Source of the DNA: Nostoc sp. MS1
Lineage (GTDB): Bacteria > Cyanobacteriota > Cyanobacteriia > Cyanobacteriales > Nostocaceae
Direction: 5' to 3'
Length of the DNA: 64,000 bases
Assembly: GCF_019976755.1 (NCBI RefSeq)
Contig: NZ_AP023441.1
Location: 2,291,501-2,355,500, forward strand
Shown: positions 8,761 to 16,802 of the stretch, one piece after another
How positions within the stretch are numbered: position 1 is the stretch's first letter
Layout: each line of letters starts with the position of its first letter
Position numbers and translations under genes: made by a program
Notes under the pieces: model-generated
What the model was told of the DNA's origin: nothing
Seen by the model: the letters and a program-made list of their open reading frames with translations, nothing else
Database searches by the model: none

Positions 8761-9615
8761 ATGAATATACCTGCAATTAGTCAAGTTGCTCTTGCTCTTT
8801 TAATCCAATTCGGGCTGAGAGTTTTAGGCGCGATCGCCCTTTGGATTGTTGCTCAATGGTTAATTGATTTTGGTTTAAAATTATTGCGTCGCGCTTTTCG
8901 TAGTAGACAAGTCGAACCGACATTAATTAACTATATTGTGAATATAGCAGCCGTTTTACTAAGAATTGTTTTAATTGTAGCAATTCTGGGCTTTTTCGGC
9001 ATAGAAACTACTTCCTTCGCTGCATTATTAGCGGCTGCGGGTATAGCCATCGGTGCAGCTTGGAGTGGACTTTTAGCTAACTTTGCGGCTGGTGCATTTT
9101 TGATTATTTTTCGTCCATTTGCAGTTGGCGACACCATCACAGCCGCAGGTGTTACTGGAATAGTAGAAGAAATAGGATTATTTACAACAACAATAAATAC
9201 ATTAGATAATGTCAGAACAATTGTTGGTAATAATAAAATATTTGCTGACAATATCCAAAACTTTTCTGCCAATCCTTACCGCCGCGTAGACTTAGAAGCG
9301 CAACTTCATCATAGTGTTGATCATGAAGATGCAATTAGGCGATTAAAAGAAAGAATTAGCCAAATTCCTCATGTATTAAATAATCCTGTGCCAGATGTAG
9401 AAATATTAGACTTCAACTTAGCAGGGCCACTACTAGCAGTGCGTCCTTATTGCCATAATGAACATTACTGGCAAGTTTATTTTGCTACGAATAAAGCCAT
9501 CCGCGAAACTTTTGGTGCTGCTGGATATCCTGTACCCGAACAAAACTACAGGTTTATAGAAGCATCACGGGATGGAACATCAGCTAGTGTGGCACAACGC
9601 ACATCTTTGGGCTAG
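8761..9615 (+). CDS. MscS-family small mechanosensitive channel (copy 2)
   Basis: A 284-residue paralogue of the channel at 5865-6719, with the same length and the same landmarks: FAALLAAAGIAIGAAWSGLL pore helix and IIFRPFAVGDTITAAGV. The two proteins align without gaps over nearly the whole length and differ mainly at the N terminus, in the vestibule and in the last 15 residues. The pore helix has Ser for Gly at one position (AWSGLL against AWGGLL) and the following motif has FAVGD for FKVGD, so gating or ion selectivity may differ. The two genes look like an old tandem duplication later split by the IS. Confidence 0.92.
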   Translation: MNIPAISQVALALLIQFGLRVLGAIALWIVAQWLIDFGLKLLRRAFRSRQVEPTLINYIVNIAAVLLRIVLIVAILGFFGIETTSFAALLAAAGIAIGAAWSGLLANFAAGAFLIIFRPFAVGDTITAAGVTGIVEEIGLFTTTINTLDNVRTIVGNNKIFADNIQNFSANPYRRVDLEAQLHHSVDHEDAIRRLKERISQIPHVLNNPVPDVEILDFNLAGPLLAVRPYCHNEHYWQVYFATNKAIRETFGAAGYPVPEQNYRFIEASRDGTSASVAQRTSLG

Positions 9616-9653
9616 AGTGTGCGATAATAAATGTATATACCCATTTACTTGAT

Positions 9654-9851
9654 ATGTCTTCTTTTTCTTGCGCTAGTTGTGCAGTTGTTCTGAACCAACA
9701 ACAGACGCAAAATACATCGTATCAAAACCAATGTCAGGATGATTCCGTTAACCACCCTGAAAGTGTAGACAAAACTTGTACTGTGGTGGAAAATGGTAGG
9801 GTTGTAGTTAAACCATTGCCGCCACAAGGTAATGATAAGGCTGAGGCTTAG
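9654..9851 (+). CDS. Small hypothetical protein
   Basis: A 65-residue polypeptide starting with ATG at 9654, 38 bp after mscS copy 2. It has a CxxC near the N terminus (SCASC) and two more Cys, then a charged C terminus. No family was recognised, and there is an opposing frame of similar length over the same bases. Codon use is plausible but there is no clear ribosome-binding site. It may be a small zinc- or thiol-containing protein or a chance frame. Confidence 0.35.
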   Translation: MSSFSCASCAVVLNQQQTQNTSYQNQCQDDSVNHPESVDKTCTVVENGRVVVKPLPPQGNDKAEA

Positions 9852-9923
9852 TCTGATTTAATATTGCTGTGGCATGGCTACGTGAATGTATGAATATACG
9901 TCATGCTGATATGAAGTTACAAT

Positions 9924-10061
9924 GAGATTGTGCAGAAATTTATGAGTGGTAAGACAAAACTTACTCATGAACAAGCAGAAGGTTTAGAAAAGTTTTTTCA
10001 TATTGAAGCAGGTTTATTTAGATCAAGCGATCGCTCTTTTCTAGGATGGGTAAATGGTTAG
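9924..10061 (+). pseudogene. Relic of a HigA/XRE-type antitoxin gene
   Basis: The frame reads KFMSGKTKLTHEQAEGLEKF and then FHIEAGLFRSS before a stop at 10059-10061. This matches the middle and end of HigA-type antitoxins (...NGKRxLTxExAxxLGxFFxVxPxLF...), but the N-terminal helix-turn-helix start is missing and a TGA lies just upstream in frame. No toxin partner is visible. The last bases overlap the start of the Uma2 gene (ATGGTTAG). It is interpreted as a decayed toxin-antitoxin locus. Confidence 0.5.
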
Positions 10062-10761
10062 AGAATACTCACCGCAAACACAAGCCAATTCACCCCAAGA
10101 ACATCTACCCCCGCTTCAAAGTGGCGATCGCCTAACTCGTCCCGAGTTTGAACGGCTTTATGCTGCTGATACCCATGCCAAAAAAGCCGAACTGATTGAA
10201 GGAATCGTTTACGTGGCTTCACCCTTAAGACATCAACAGCATGGTAAACCCCATAGTCGAGTAATAACTTGGTTAGGAGTCTACCAATCATTAACTCCTG
10301 GTGTTGACTTAAGTGATGCCCCAACTGTGAGGCTTGATTTGGATAACGAACCACAACCGGATGCAGTATTATTCATTGAACCAGATGCAGGCGGACAGAC
10401 TCGATTGAGTGACGATGGTTATATTGAAGGTGCGCCTGAGTTAATTGTCGAAATAGCCGCAAGTAGTGCTGCAATTGATAGGGGTAGCAAAAAGCAGGTT
10501 TACCGCCGTAACGGGGTGCTGGAGTATGTAATCTGGCAATCTTACGAGAATCAACTGGAATGGTTTTACGTGATTGATGGTGACTATCGATTGCTATCTC
10601 CTGATGCAGATGGTATTATTCGCTCTCAAGTATTTCCAGGTTTGTGGTTAGCAGTAGAAGCATTGCTGAATAATCAGATGGCGCAGGTATTGAAAGTATT
10701 GCAGTTAGGGTTAAATTCACCTGAACATAGTGATTTTGTGCAGAAATTGGCAAACAGGTGA
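10054..10761 (+). CDS. Uma2-family (DUF820) putative restriction-endonuclease-fold protein
   Basis: A 235-residue member of the large cyanobacterial Uma2/DUF820 family with a PD-(D/E)xK-like core: AELIEGIVYV supplies the first acidic residue, then EPQPDAVLFI and the E-x-A segment PELIVEIAASS, followed by RGSKKQVYRRNGVLEYVIW with the conserved Lys. The catalytic triad appears intact. The biological role of these proteins is unknown; cyanobacterial genomes carry dozens, often near mobile or toxin-antitoxin loci, as here. The ATG at 10054 overlaps the end of an antitoxin relic. Confidence 0.82.
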   Translation: MVREYSPQTQANSPQEHLPPLQSGDRLTRPEFERLYAADTHAKKAELIEGIVYVASPLRHQQHGKPHSRVITWLGVYQSLTPGVDLSDAPTVRLDLDNEPQPDAVLFIEPDAGGQTRLSDDGYIEGAPELIVEIAASSAAIDRGSKKQVYRRNGVLEYVIWQSYENQLEWFYVIDGDYRLLSPDADGIIRSQVFPGLWLAVEALLNNQMAQVLKVLQLGLNSPEHSDFVQKLANR

Positions 10762-10831
10762 AGATGCGATCGCTTTCTCTAAATAAACCTACATCAACAT
10801 GAAAAAACTTGATTCTAGGCGATCGCATCTT
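10761..10831. repeat. 13-bp inverted repeat built on HIP1 octamers
   Basis: AAGATGCGATCGC at 10761-10773 is exactly complementary to GCGATCGCATCTT at 10819-10831, with a 45-bp spacer. It starts at the last base of the Uma2 gene. It may act as a terminator or be a small non-autonomous element. Confidence 0.6.
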
Positions 10832-10945
10832 CTGAGCAACCGTTAGTATGGATTAAGTAAGGCAGTGATACTTAGTTTAAATCGGATCATAAACAAGCTT
10901 TAAGTAGTAATGATAAGCTTTTAATCAGGGCTAAGGTCAGGAATA

Positions 10946-11182
10946 ATGGAGAAAGCAGTAACACTAGAAGATGCTCTTAAATTGGTGAAGCAACTTTCAT
11001 TAGTAGATAAGATACGCTTAATTGAACAAGTTGCACCTCAAATTGAAAAAGAGTTGATAACGGTTCAGCCAAAACAGCGAATTTCCTTAAGAGGATTGTG
11101 GAAGGGTAATCAAGTAACAGAATCAGATATTGCTGAAATCAGACAGCAAATGTGGTCAAACTTCCCCCGCGATGATTTTTAA
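10946..11182 (+). CDS. VapB-like antitoxin of a type II toxin-antitoxin pair
   Basis: A 78-residue protein with a helical N-terminal half (LEDALKLVKQLSLVDKIRLI) and a C-terminal RGLWKGNQVTESDIAEIRQQ tail, the pattern of small cyanobacterial antitoxins encoded before PIN toxins. The tail normally wraps the toxin active site. The stop codon TAA shares its last base with the ATG of the toxin gene (TAATG), which indicates translational coupling. The DNA-binding half has no textbook ribbon-helix-helix motif that could be read with confidence. Confidence 0.75.
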   Translation: MEKAVTLEDALKLVKQLSLVDKIRLIEQVAPQIEKELITVQPKQRISLRGLWKGNQVTESDIAEIRQQMWSNFPRDDF

Positions 11183-11583
11183 TGTCTGATTTAGTAACTG
11201 ATACCCATGCTTTGATTTGGTATCTAGAAGATAGCCAGAAACTTAGCTATGCTGCTAACCAAGCTTTTGAAAGATGCGATCGCGGTGAAATTGTTATTTA
11301 TATTCCTACGATTTGTCTTGTAGAAATTGTTTATTTGCAAGAGAAAGGGCGTATATCAGCACAAATGAAGACTCAGCTAGATGCTGCGTTAATAGCTAAC
11401 AATAGTGGGTTAATTCTGGCGAATCTTACAGATGAGGTAGTCACAGCATTGGCAACAATACCACGAGATATTGTTCCTGATATGCCTGACAGAATTATTG
11501 TAGCTACCGCCAAGCATTTGGGTTTACCCTTAATTAGTCGAGACTCCAAGATAACTACATCTGGGATAAATATTATTTGGTAA
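11182..11583 (+). CDS. PIN-domain toxin (VapC-like ribonuclease)
   Basis: A 133-residue PIN domain. Acidic residues expected for Mg-dependent RNA cleavage are present: Asp in VTDTHALIWYL near residue 7, Glu in CLVEIVYL near 48, Asp in DMPDRIIVATAKHLGLPLIS near 101, and Asp in ISRDSKI near 121. Its start overlaps the stop of the antitoxin gene by one base. VapC toxins cleave RNA, often initiator tRNA or rRNA, when the labile antitoxin is lost. No truncation is seen, so the pair looks functional. Confidence 0.87.
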   Translation: MSDLVTDTHALIWYLEDSQKLSYAANQAFERCDRGEIVIYIPTICLVEIVYLQEKGRISAQMKTQLDAALIANNSGLILANLTDEVVTALATIPRDIVPDMPDRIIVATAKHLGLPLISRDSKITTSGINIIW

Positions 11584-11626
11584 CTTGAATGTTTTGAAAG
11601 TTGAACACCTTTACTATATTTTTTAA

Positions 11627-12043
11627 CTAAATATCGAAATTATCATATATCCACATCGGCTTAACATTATCAGCTAAACGAAAACCTACTTTCTCATAAA
11701 ATGAAGTAGCATTATCAACAGAAAGTAGAATTTGTTGATGAAAATATGAGTATTTCTGTTTTAAGCGATGAATAATTTCACGCCCAATACCACAACGTTG
11801 ATACGCAGGTAGTACCAATAAATGAGGATAGTAAACTACAAGCGCCCCATCTGAAATAGCATTTCCTAAACCTACAAGAATATCTTTATACCATGCAGAA
11901 ATCACAATTTCACTGTTGGATAAGGCGAATAACAACTTCTCTGGTTTTTTGGCAGATGACCAACCACACTGGCTATAAAGGTAAATAACTTGTTCAGGTG
12001 GAAGATCAGAATTTTCTCGAAACTCAATTTCTTGAATATTCAT
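11627..12043 (-). CDS. GNAT-family N-acetyltransferase
   Basis: A 138-residue single-domain acetyltransferase. The acetyl-CoA loop motif is visible as VLPAYQRCGIGREIIHRL (Q/RxxGxG/A), preceded by the beta-4 strand ALVVYYPHLLVL and followed by NATSFYEKVGFR, the usual late GNAT motif. The substrate cannot be told. The frame opens at a TTG (12052), but the ATG at 12043 is more likely the start. It stands alone between the PIN toxin and uvrA. Confidence 0.82.
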   Translation of the reverse strand: MNIQEIEFRENSDLPPEQVIYLYSQCGWSSAKKPEKLLFALSNSEIVISAWYKDILVGLGNAISDGALVVYYPHLLVLPAYQRCGIGREIIHRLKQKYSYFHQQILLSVDNATSFYEKVGFRLADNVKPMWIYDNFDI

Positions 12044-12106
12044 TTTCGGCAAAGGTTTTTATTTGACTATCACTCATGCACGCTCTTATCTTTATTTAGA
12101 CGAAGA

Positions 12107-14992
12107 TTAATTTACCGCCGCCGGATATTGTTGTAATACCTGCTGCAAATATTGCCCAGTATAAGAACGGGAATTTTTTGCAACTTCTTCTGGTGTCCCA
12201 ACTGCAATAATTTCTCCTCCCTTATCGCCACCGTCTGGCCCCAAATCTATCACCCAATCAGCACAACGAATCACATCCAAGTTGTGTTCAATTACTAAAA
12301 TTGAGTTACCCTTATCCACCAATCTTTGCAACACATCTAATAACTTATGGACATCATAAAACGATAAGCCTGTCGTGGGTTCATCGATTAAATATAGTGT
12401 CTTACCTGTAGCGCGGCGAGATAATTCTGTGGCTAATTTCACCCGTTGCGCTTCACCACCAGATAATGTAGTTGCAGGTTGTCCAAGCTGGACGTAACCC
12501 AAGCCGACATCAAATAAGGTTTGCAACCTTGTCACAGCTTTGGGAATGTTTTGGAAGAAATCTAAACTCTCCTCAACAGTCATGTTGAGAACGTCAGAAA
12601 TAGATTTATCCTTATATTTCACTTGCAAGGTTTCGCGGTTGTATCTTGCACCTTTACAAACTTCGCACTGTACGTAAACATCAGGGAGAAAGTTCATTTC
12701 AATGACATTTACACCCTGTCCGCTACAACCTTCACAGCGTCCGCCTTTAACGTTGAAAGAAAATTGTCCGGGTTTGTAACCTCTGGCTTTGGCTTCTATT
12801 GTTTGCGAAAATACATCCCGAATAACATCAAAAACACCTGTGTAAGTTGCAGGGTTAGAACGTGGTGTGCGGCCGATGGGTGACTGGTCGATGACAATGG
12901 CTTTATCAACTGCATTTAAACCTTGAATTTTATCTAAATCTTTAGGTAATGGAACTTTTTTAGTGAGATGATGTTGTAGTGATGGGTAAAGTAATTCGTT
13001 AATTAATGTTGATTTCCCAGAACCAGAAACACCTGTTACCGCTACAAGTTTACCTAAAGGAATTTCGACATCGATATTTCTTAGATTGTTGCGATAGGCA
13101 TTTTTAATTATTAGACTACGACCATTACCTTCTCTGCGTTCTGCTGGTGTATGGATGACCCTGCGTCCTGATAAGTATGCACCAGTCAGAGATTTTTCTG
13201 CTGCTAATAAATCCTCTAAACCACCTTGAGAAATAATATTACCGCCGTGAATACCTGCACCGGGGCCAATATCAACTAAGTAATCGGCGGCACGGATTGT
13301 TTCTTCATCGTGTTCGACTACGATTAAGGTATTACCTAAATCGCGTAATTTGATTAAAGTTTTTAACAATCTGCCGTTATCTCTTTGATGTAAACCAATG
13401 CTTGGTTCATCTAAAACGTAGAGAACTCCTGTTAAGCCGGAACCAATTTGTGTGGCGAGGCGGATACGTTGGGCTTCCCCACCAGAAAGGGTCATGGCTG
13501 CCCGGTCTAAGGTAAGATAATCTAAGCCGACATCTAACAAAAATTGCAATCTAGCTTTAACTTCTCGCAAAACTAAATCGGCAATTTTCATCTGCCGATC
13601 GCTCATTTTTAACTGCTCTGTTCTCTCCCGGCAATCCCGAATCGATACTCCAGTTAAATCTAATATATTATATTGTCCTAACTTCACAGACAGAGCTTCT
13701 GGTTTTAGCCGTTTTCCCTTGCACACTTCACAAGGTTGGTCGATTAAATATTGCTCTAATTTCTGCTTAACTAATTCTGAACCGCCCTCATATTGGCGTT
13801 GTAAAATTGGCAGTACACCTTTAAACTGGGGTGTCTTTTGGTTATCTTTCCCTTCCGGTTTCTCCCCATACAAAATGATTTGCTGTTGTTCTGGTGTCAG
13901 CTTATGCCACTGAATTTGCAACTCAAAATTATGAGTCTGTCCCAAACTGTATAGTAGTTCTAAATAATAGGAATTTTCTTTTTCTGACCAAGGTGCGATC
14001 GCCGCGTATACTGGTGCATCAGGGTCAGGTATTACCAACTCTGGCGAAAATCTGCGTAAAGTTCCAAGACCGTGACAGTTGGGACAAGCGCCGTAGGGGG
14101 AGTTAAAGGAGAACAAGCGCGGTGATAACTCCTCCATTACCGCACCATGTTCAGGACAGGCGAAGTTTTCGGAAAAGACTAATTCTTCTTCTTTTGCTTC
14201 TGGGTTGTCGGAAGCTGGACTAATCAGGATGTTTGCAATACCACTAGACTGCTTTAAGCACGTAGATAAAGAGTCTACTAAACGTTCTTGTAGACCGTCT
14301 TTTTTCACCAAGCGGTCAATGACTACTTCAATTGTATGGGTAATATTTTTATCCAACTCAATCGAATCGGACAGTTCCCGGACTTCGCCATTAACCCGCA
14401 CCCGGACAAAACCTTGGGAAGCCAAACTAGATAACGTCTTGCGATGAGTTCCTTTCTTACCCCGCACCACAGGCGCGAGAATTTGGAACTTTGTCCGGTC
14501 TGGTAGTTCCATAATTCTATCAACCATCTCATCGATAGTTTGGGGTGCAATACAGCGATCGCATATGGGACAATGGGGTTCACCAGCCCGACCAAACAAC
14601 AGTCGCAGATAGTCGTAAATTTCTGTCACCGTTCCCACTGTGGAACGGGGGTTATGAGATGTAGATTTCTGATCAATGGAAATTGCGGGACTTAAACCCT
14701 CAATGGCTTCTACATCAGGTTTATCTAATTGTCCTAAAAATTGTCTGGCGTAGGCGCTAAGAGATTCCACATAACGCCGTTGACCTTCAGCGAAAATCGT
14801 ATCAAATGCCAGAGAAGATTTACCCGACCCTGATACACCAGTAAACACAATCAGGCGATCGCGTGGCAACTCCAAGTCAATATTCTTCAGATTATGCTGT
14901 CTCGCACCCCGAATCCTAATGGTATTCTGGCTGTTGTGATTAGTGTAGGGAAGATGTCCATTTAAGGATGCGGCTAACTTATTATCTGACAT
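12107..14992 (-). CDS. uvrA: UvrABC excinuclease subunit A
   Basis: A 961-residue dimeric ABC ATPase that finds bulky DNA lesions and loads UvrB in nucleotide excision repair. The first ATPase half has Walker A GVSGSGKSSLAF, signature LSGGEAQRIRLA and Walker B VLYVLDEPSIGLHQRDN; the second has GVSGSGKSTLIN, LSGGEAQRVKLA and LYLIDEPTTGLSFYD. Zinc-binding Cys clusters are visible (HCPICDRC, ACPNCHGLG, RCEGCSGQG...QCEVCKGARY). The length is normal for UvrA. The frame can start at TTG 15001, but ATG 14992 gives the usual N terminus. It is divergent from the RND operon. Confidence 0.97.
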   Translation of the reverse strand: MSDNKLAASLNGHLPYTNHNSQNTIRIRGARQHNLKNIDLELPRDRLIVFTGVSGSGKSSLAFDTIFAEGQRRYVESLSAYARQFLGQLDKPDVEAIEGLSPAISIDQKSTSHNPRSTVGTVTEIYDYLRLLFGRAGEPHCPICDRCIAPQTIDEMVDRIMELPDRTKFQILAPVVRGKKGTHRKTLSSLASQGFVRVRVNGEVRELSDSIELDKNITHTIEVVIDRLVKKDGLQERLVDSLSTCLKQSSGIANILISPASDNPEAKEEELVFSENFACPEHGAVMEELSPRLFSFNSPYGACPNCHGLGTLRRFSPELVIPDPDAPVYAAIAPWSEKENSYYLELLYSLGQTHNFELQIQWHKLTPEQQQIILYGEKPEGKDNQKTPQFKGVLPILQRQYEGGSELVKQKLEQYLIDQPCEVCKGKRLKPEALSVKLGQYNILDLTGVSIRDCRERTEQLKMSDRQMKIADLVLREVKARLQFLLDVGLDYLTLDRAAMTLSGGEAQRIRLATQIGSGLTGVLYVLDEPSIGLHQRDNGRLLKTLIKLRDLGNTLIVVEHDEETIRAADYLVDIGPGAGIHGGNIISQGGLEDLLAAEKSLTGAYLSGRRVIHTPAERREGNGRSLIIKNAYRNNLRNIDVEIPLGKLVAVTGVSGSGKSTLINELLYPSLQHHLTKKVPLPKDLDKIQGLNAVDKAIVIDQSPIGRTPRSNPATYTGVFDVIRDVFSQTIEAKARGYKPGQFSFNVKGGRCEGCSGQGVNVIEMNFLPDVYVQCEVCKGARYNRETLQVKYKDKSISDVLNMTVEESLDFFQNIPKAVTRLQTLFDVGLGYVQLGQPATTLSGGEAQRVKLATELSRRATGKTLYLIDEPTTGLSFYDVHKLLDVLQRLVDKGNSILVIEHNLDVIRCADWVIDLGPDGGDKGGEIIAVGTPEEVAKNSRSYTGQYLQQVLQQYPAAVN

Positions 14993-15378
14993 ATAGACCA
15001 AGTGATAAAGTGAGGCAGCGCGAAACAGTTTTTAATAATACTATTTTTCCTATGGTAATAGTAGAACAATCGTACTGTTTTAGGTGGGGATTGCCCAATA
15101 TTTATACCTTGATTCCCAATCTGAAATAATTCCATCTCTTTGGGTAGATTTTTCTGACTAAAAGGTGATTTTTTAGGCTTTGTAGTATTATAATTACGAA
15201 ATTATTAGCATTCTAATTGTTAGGCTGACTAACAATAATGGTTACTCAAGCATAATTAACCACATCTGTCTGAGAAAAAAGCAATGGCGCAAGCATCCGC
15301 CATAGGTGTTCGCCTGGGTGATAAATAGCTAAACGCCGTCTTGATCCAAATCTAATTGATATTAGTTGTTTAGTTTAT
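14993..15378. other. Divergent intergenic region, uvrA / RND operon
   Basis: About 385 bp, AT-rich. No LexA-like or NtcA-like palindrome was recognised. The segment holds the promoters of both divergent units, but no -35/-10 pair stands out enough to call. Confidence 0.35.
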
Positions 15379-16800
15379 ATGCAAACGCGCAAGGCTTTTT
15401 TGAAACTCGCCCAACATCCGCTTTCTGGTAGTAAATTCTGGCTACTAATGCTAGGGCTAGGTTACTTATGTACTGCTTGTGCAGCTTCTGAAGCACAATC
15501 CAATGGAAAAGACACTGCTAAAAAACGACCTATACCTGTGGTAGTCGCTAGTGCCGTACAAAAGACAGTTCCCCTACTTGTACAAGCTACAGGCACAGTA
15601 GAAGCATATTCTACAGTAGATGTCAAGTCTAAAGTTGGGGGGCAACTCATGGGTGTGTACTTTCGCCAAGGACAAAACGTCAAGAAAGGCGATTTACTGT
15701 TTACCATTGATTCTCGCTCCCTGCAAGCTGCACTCATGCAGGCTCAAGCCAACAAAGCCAAAGATGTGGCGCAAGTACAACAAGCACAAGCTAATTTAGC
15801 CAAAGCGCAAGCGCAGGTACGGCAAGCACAAGCCAATGTGGAGAAAGCCCAAGCCCAAGTCAAACAAGCACAAGCCGACGTTACTAAGGATGTAGCTCAA
15901 TATACTAACGCCAACGTCCAGGCTCAACGCTATGCCAGTTTGCTGAAAGAAGGGGCAATTAGTAAGGAGCAAGCAGAACAGTATCAAACCACAGCTAATG
16001 CTCAACAAGCAACAGTTTCATCCAGCCAAAGCGGTGTAAGTAACGCTCAAGCTGCGGTTGTCGCCGCCCAAGCCGATGTGGAAACTGCCAAAGCTGGTGT
16101 TGCGGCTGCCCAAGCAGATGTGGAAAATGCCAAAGCATTGGTAGCCGCAGACCAAGCCGCCATAGATAATGCTAAAGTCCAGCTATCCTATGCTTCTATT
16201 TACTCCCCTATTAACGGGCGTACTGGTAGCTTAAAGGTGAACCAAGGCAATTTAGTCAAAGCCGATGCCGACGATCCTCTCATTACTATTAGCCAGATTC
16301 GGCCGATTTATGTCACATTTTCTCTTCCCCAAAGGTTGTTACCAGACCTAAAGAAATACAGTGCTGACCACAAACTAGAAGTAGATGCTTTACCGAGTAA
16401 AGATAGAGGCAAACCAGTCAAAGGGGAACTGAGTTTTGTCGATAGTGGTGTGAATCCCCAAACAGGCACTATTCAAATTAAAGCCACCTTTACTAATGAT
16501 AGCGATCGCCTAGTTCCAGGGCAATTCGTCAACGTAGTCTTAAAATTAACTGAGCAACCCAGTGCAATTACTGTACCCGCCCCAGCCGTGCAGCCAGGAC
16601 AAAAAGGACAGTTTGTTTACGTAGTCAAACCCAACAAAATCGCCGAAATGCGTCCTGTGACTGTAGGTGACACTGTTGGCAGTGAAACAGTTATCCAACA
16701 GGGATTAAAAGCGGGTGAACAAGTGGTTATAGATGGGCAATTCAATCTAGTACCAGGGGCTACGGTGCAGGTAAAACCAGCAGTAGGAACTAGGAAGTAA
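15379..16800 (+). CDS. RND efflux periplasmic adaptor (membrane fusion protein)
   Basis: A 473-residue HlyD/AcrA-type adaptor with an N-terminal hydrophobic segment ending in LCTAC, a weak lipobox. The lipoyl half VDVKSKVGGQLMGVYFRQGQ precedes a very long Ala/Gln-rich coiled-coil hairpin built of AQA-x-V-x-x-AQA units (residues about 115-265). The hairpin tip carries RYASLLKEGAIS, matching R-x3-L-x6-S, the motif through which adaptors dock on TolC. Beta-barrel and membrane-proximal domains follow. The permease gene starts 2 bp after the stop. Substrate is unknown; drugs or metabolites are likely. Confidence 0.93.
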   Translation: MQTRKAFLKLAQHPLSGSKFWLLMLGLGYLCTACAASEAQSNGKDTAKKRPIPVVVASAVQKTVPLLVQATGTVEAYSTVDVKSKVGGQLMGVYFRQGQNVKKGDLLFTIDSRSLQAALMQAQANKAKDVAQVQQAQANLAKAQAQVRQAQANVEKAQAQVKQAQADVTKDVAQYTNANVQAQRYASLLKEGAISKEQAEQYQTTANAQQATVSSSQSGVSNAQAAVVAAQADVETAKAGVAAAQADVENAKALVAADQAAIDNAKVQLSYASIYSPINGRTGSLKVNQGNLVKADADDPLITISQIRPIYVTFSLPQRLLPDLKKYSADHKLEVDALPSKDRGKPVKGELSFVDSGVNPQTGTIQIKATFTNDSDRLVPGQFVNVVLKLTEQPSAITVPAPAVQPGQKGQFVYVVKPNKIAEMRPVTVGDTVGSETVIQQGLKAGEQVVIDGQFNLVPGATVQVKPAVGTRK

Positions 16801-16802
16801 TC

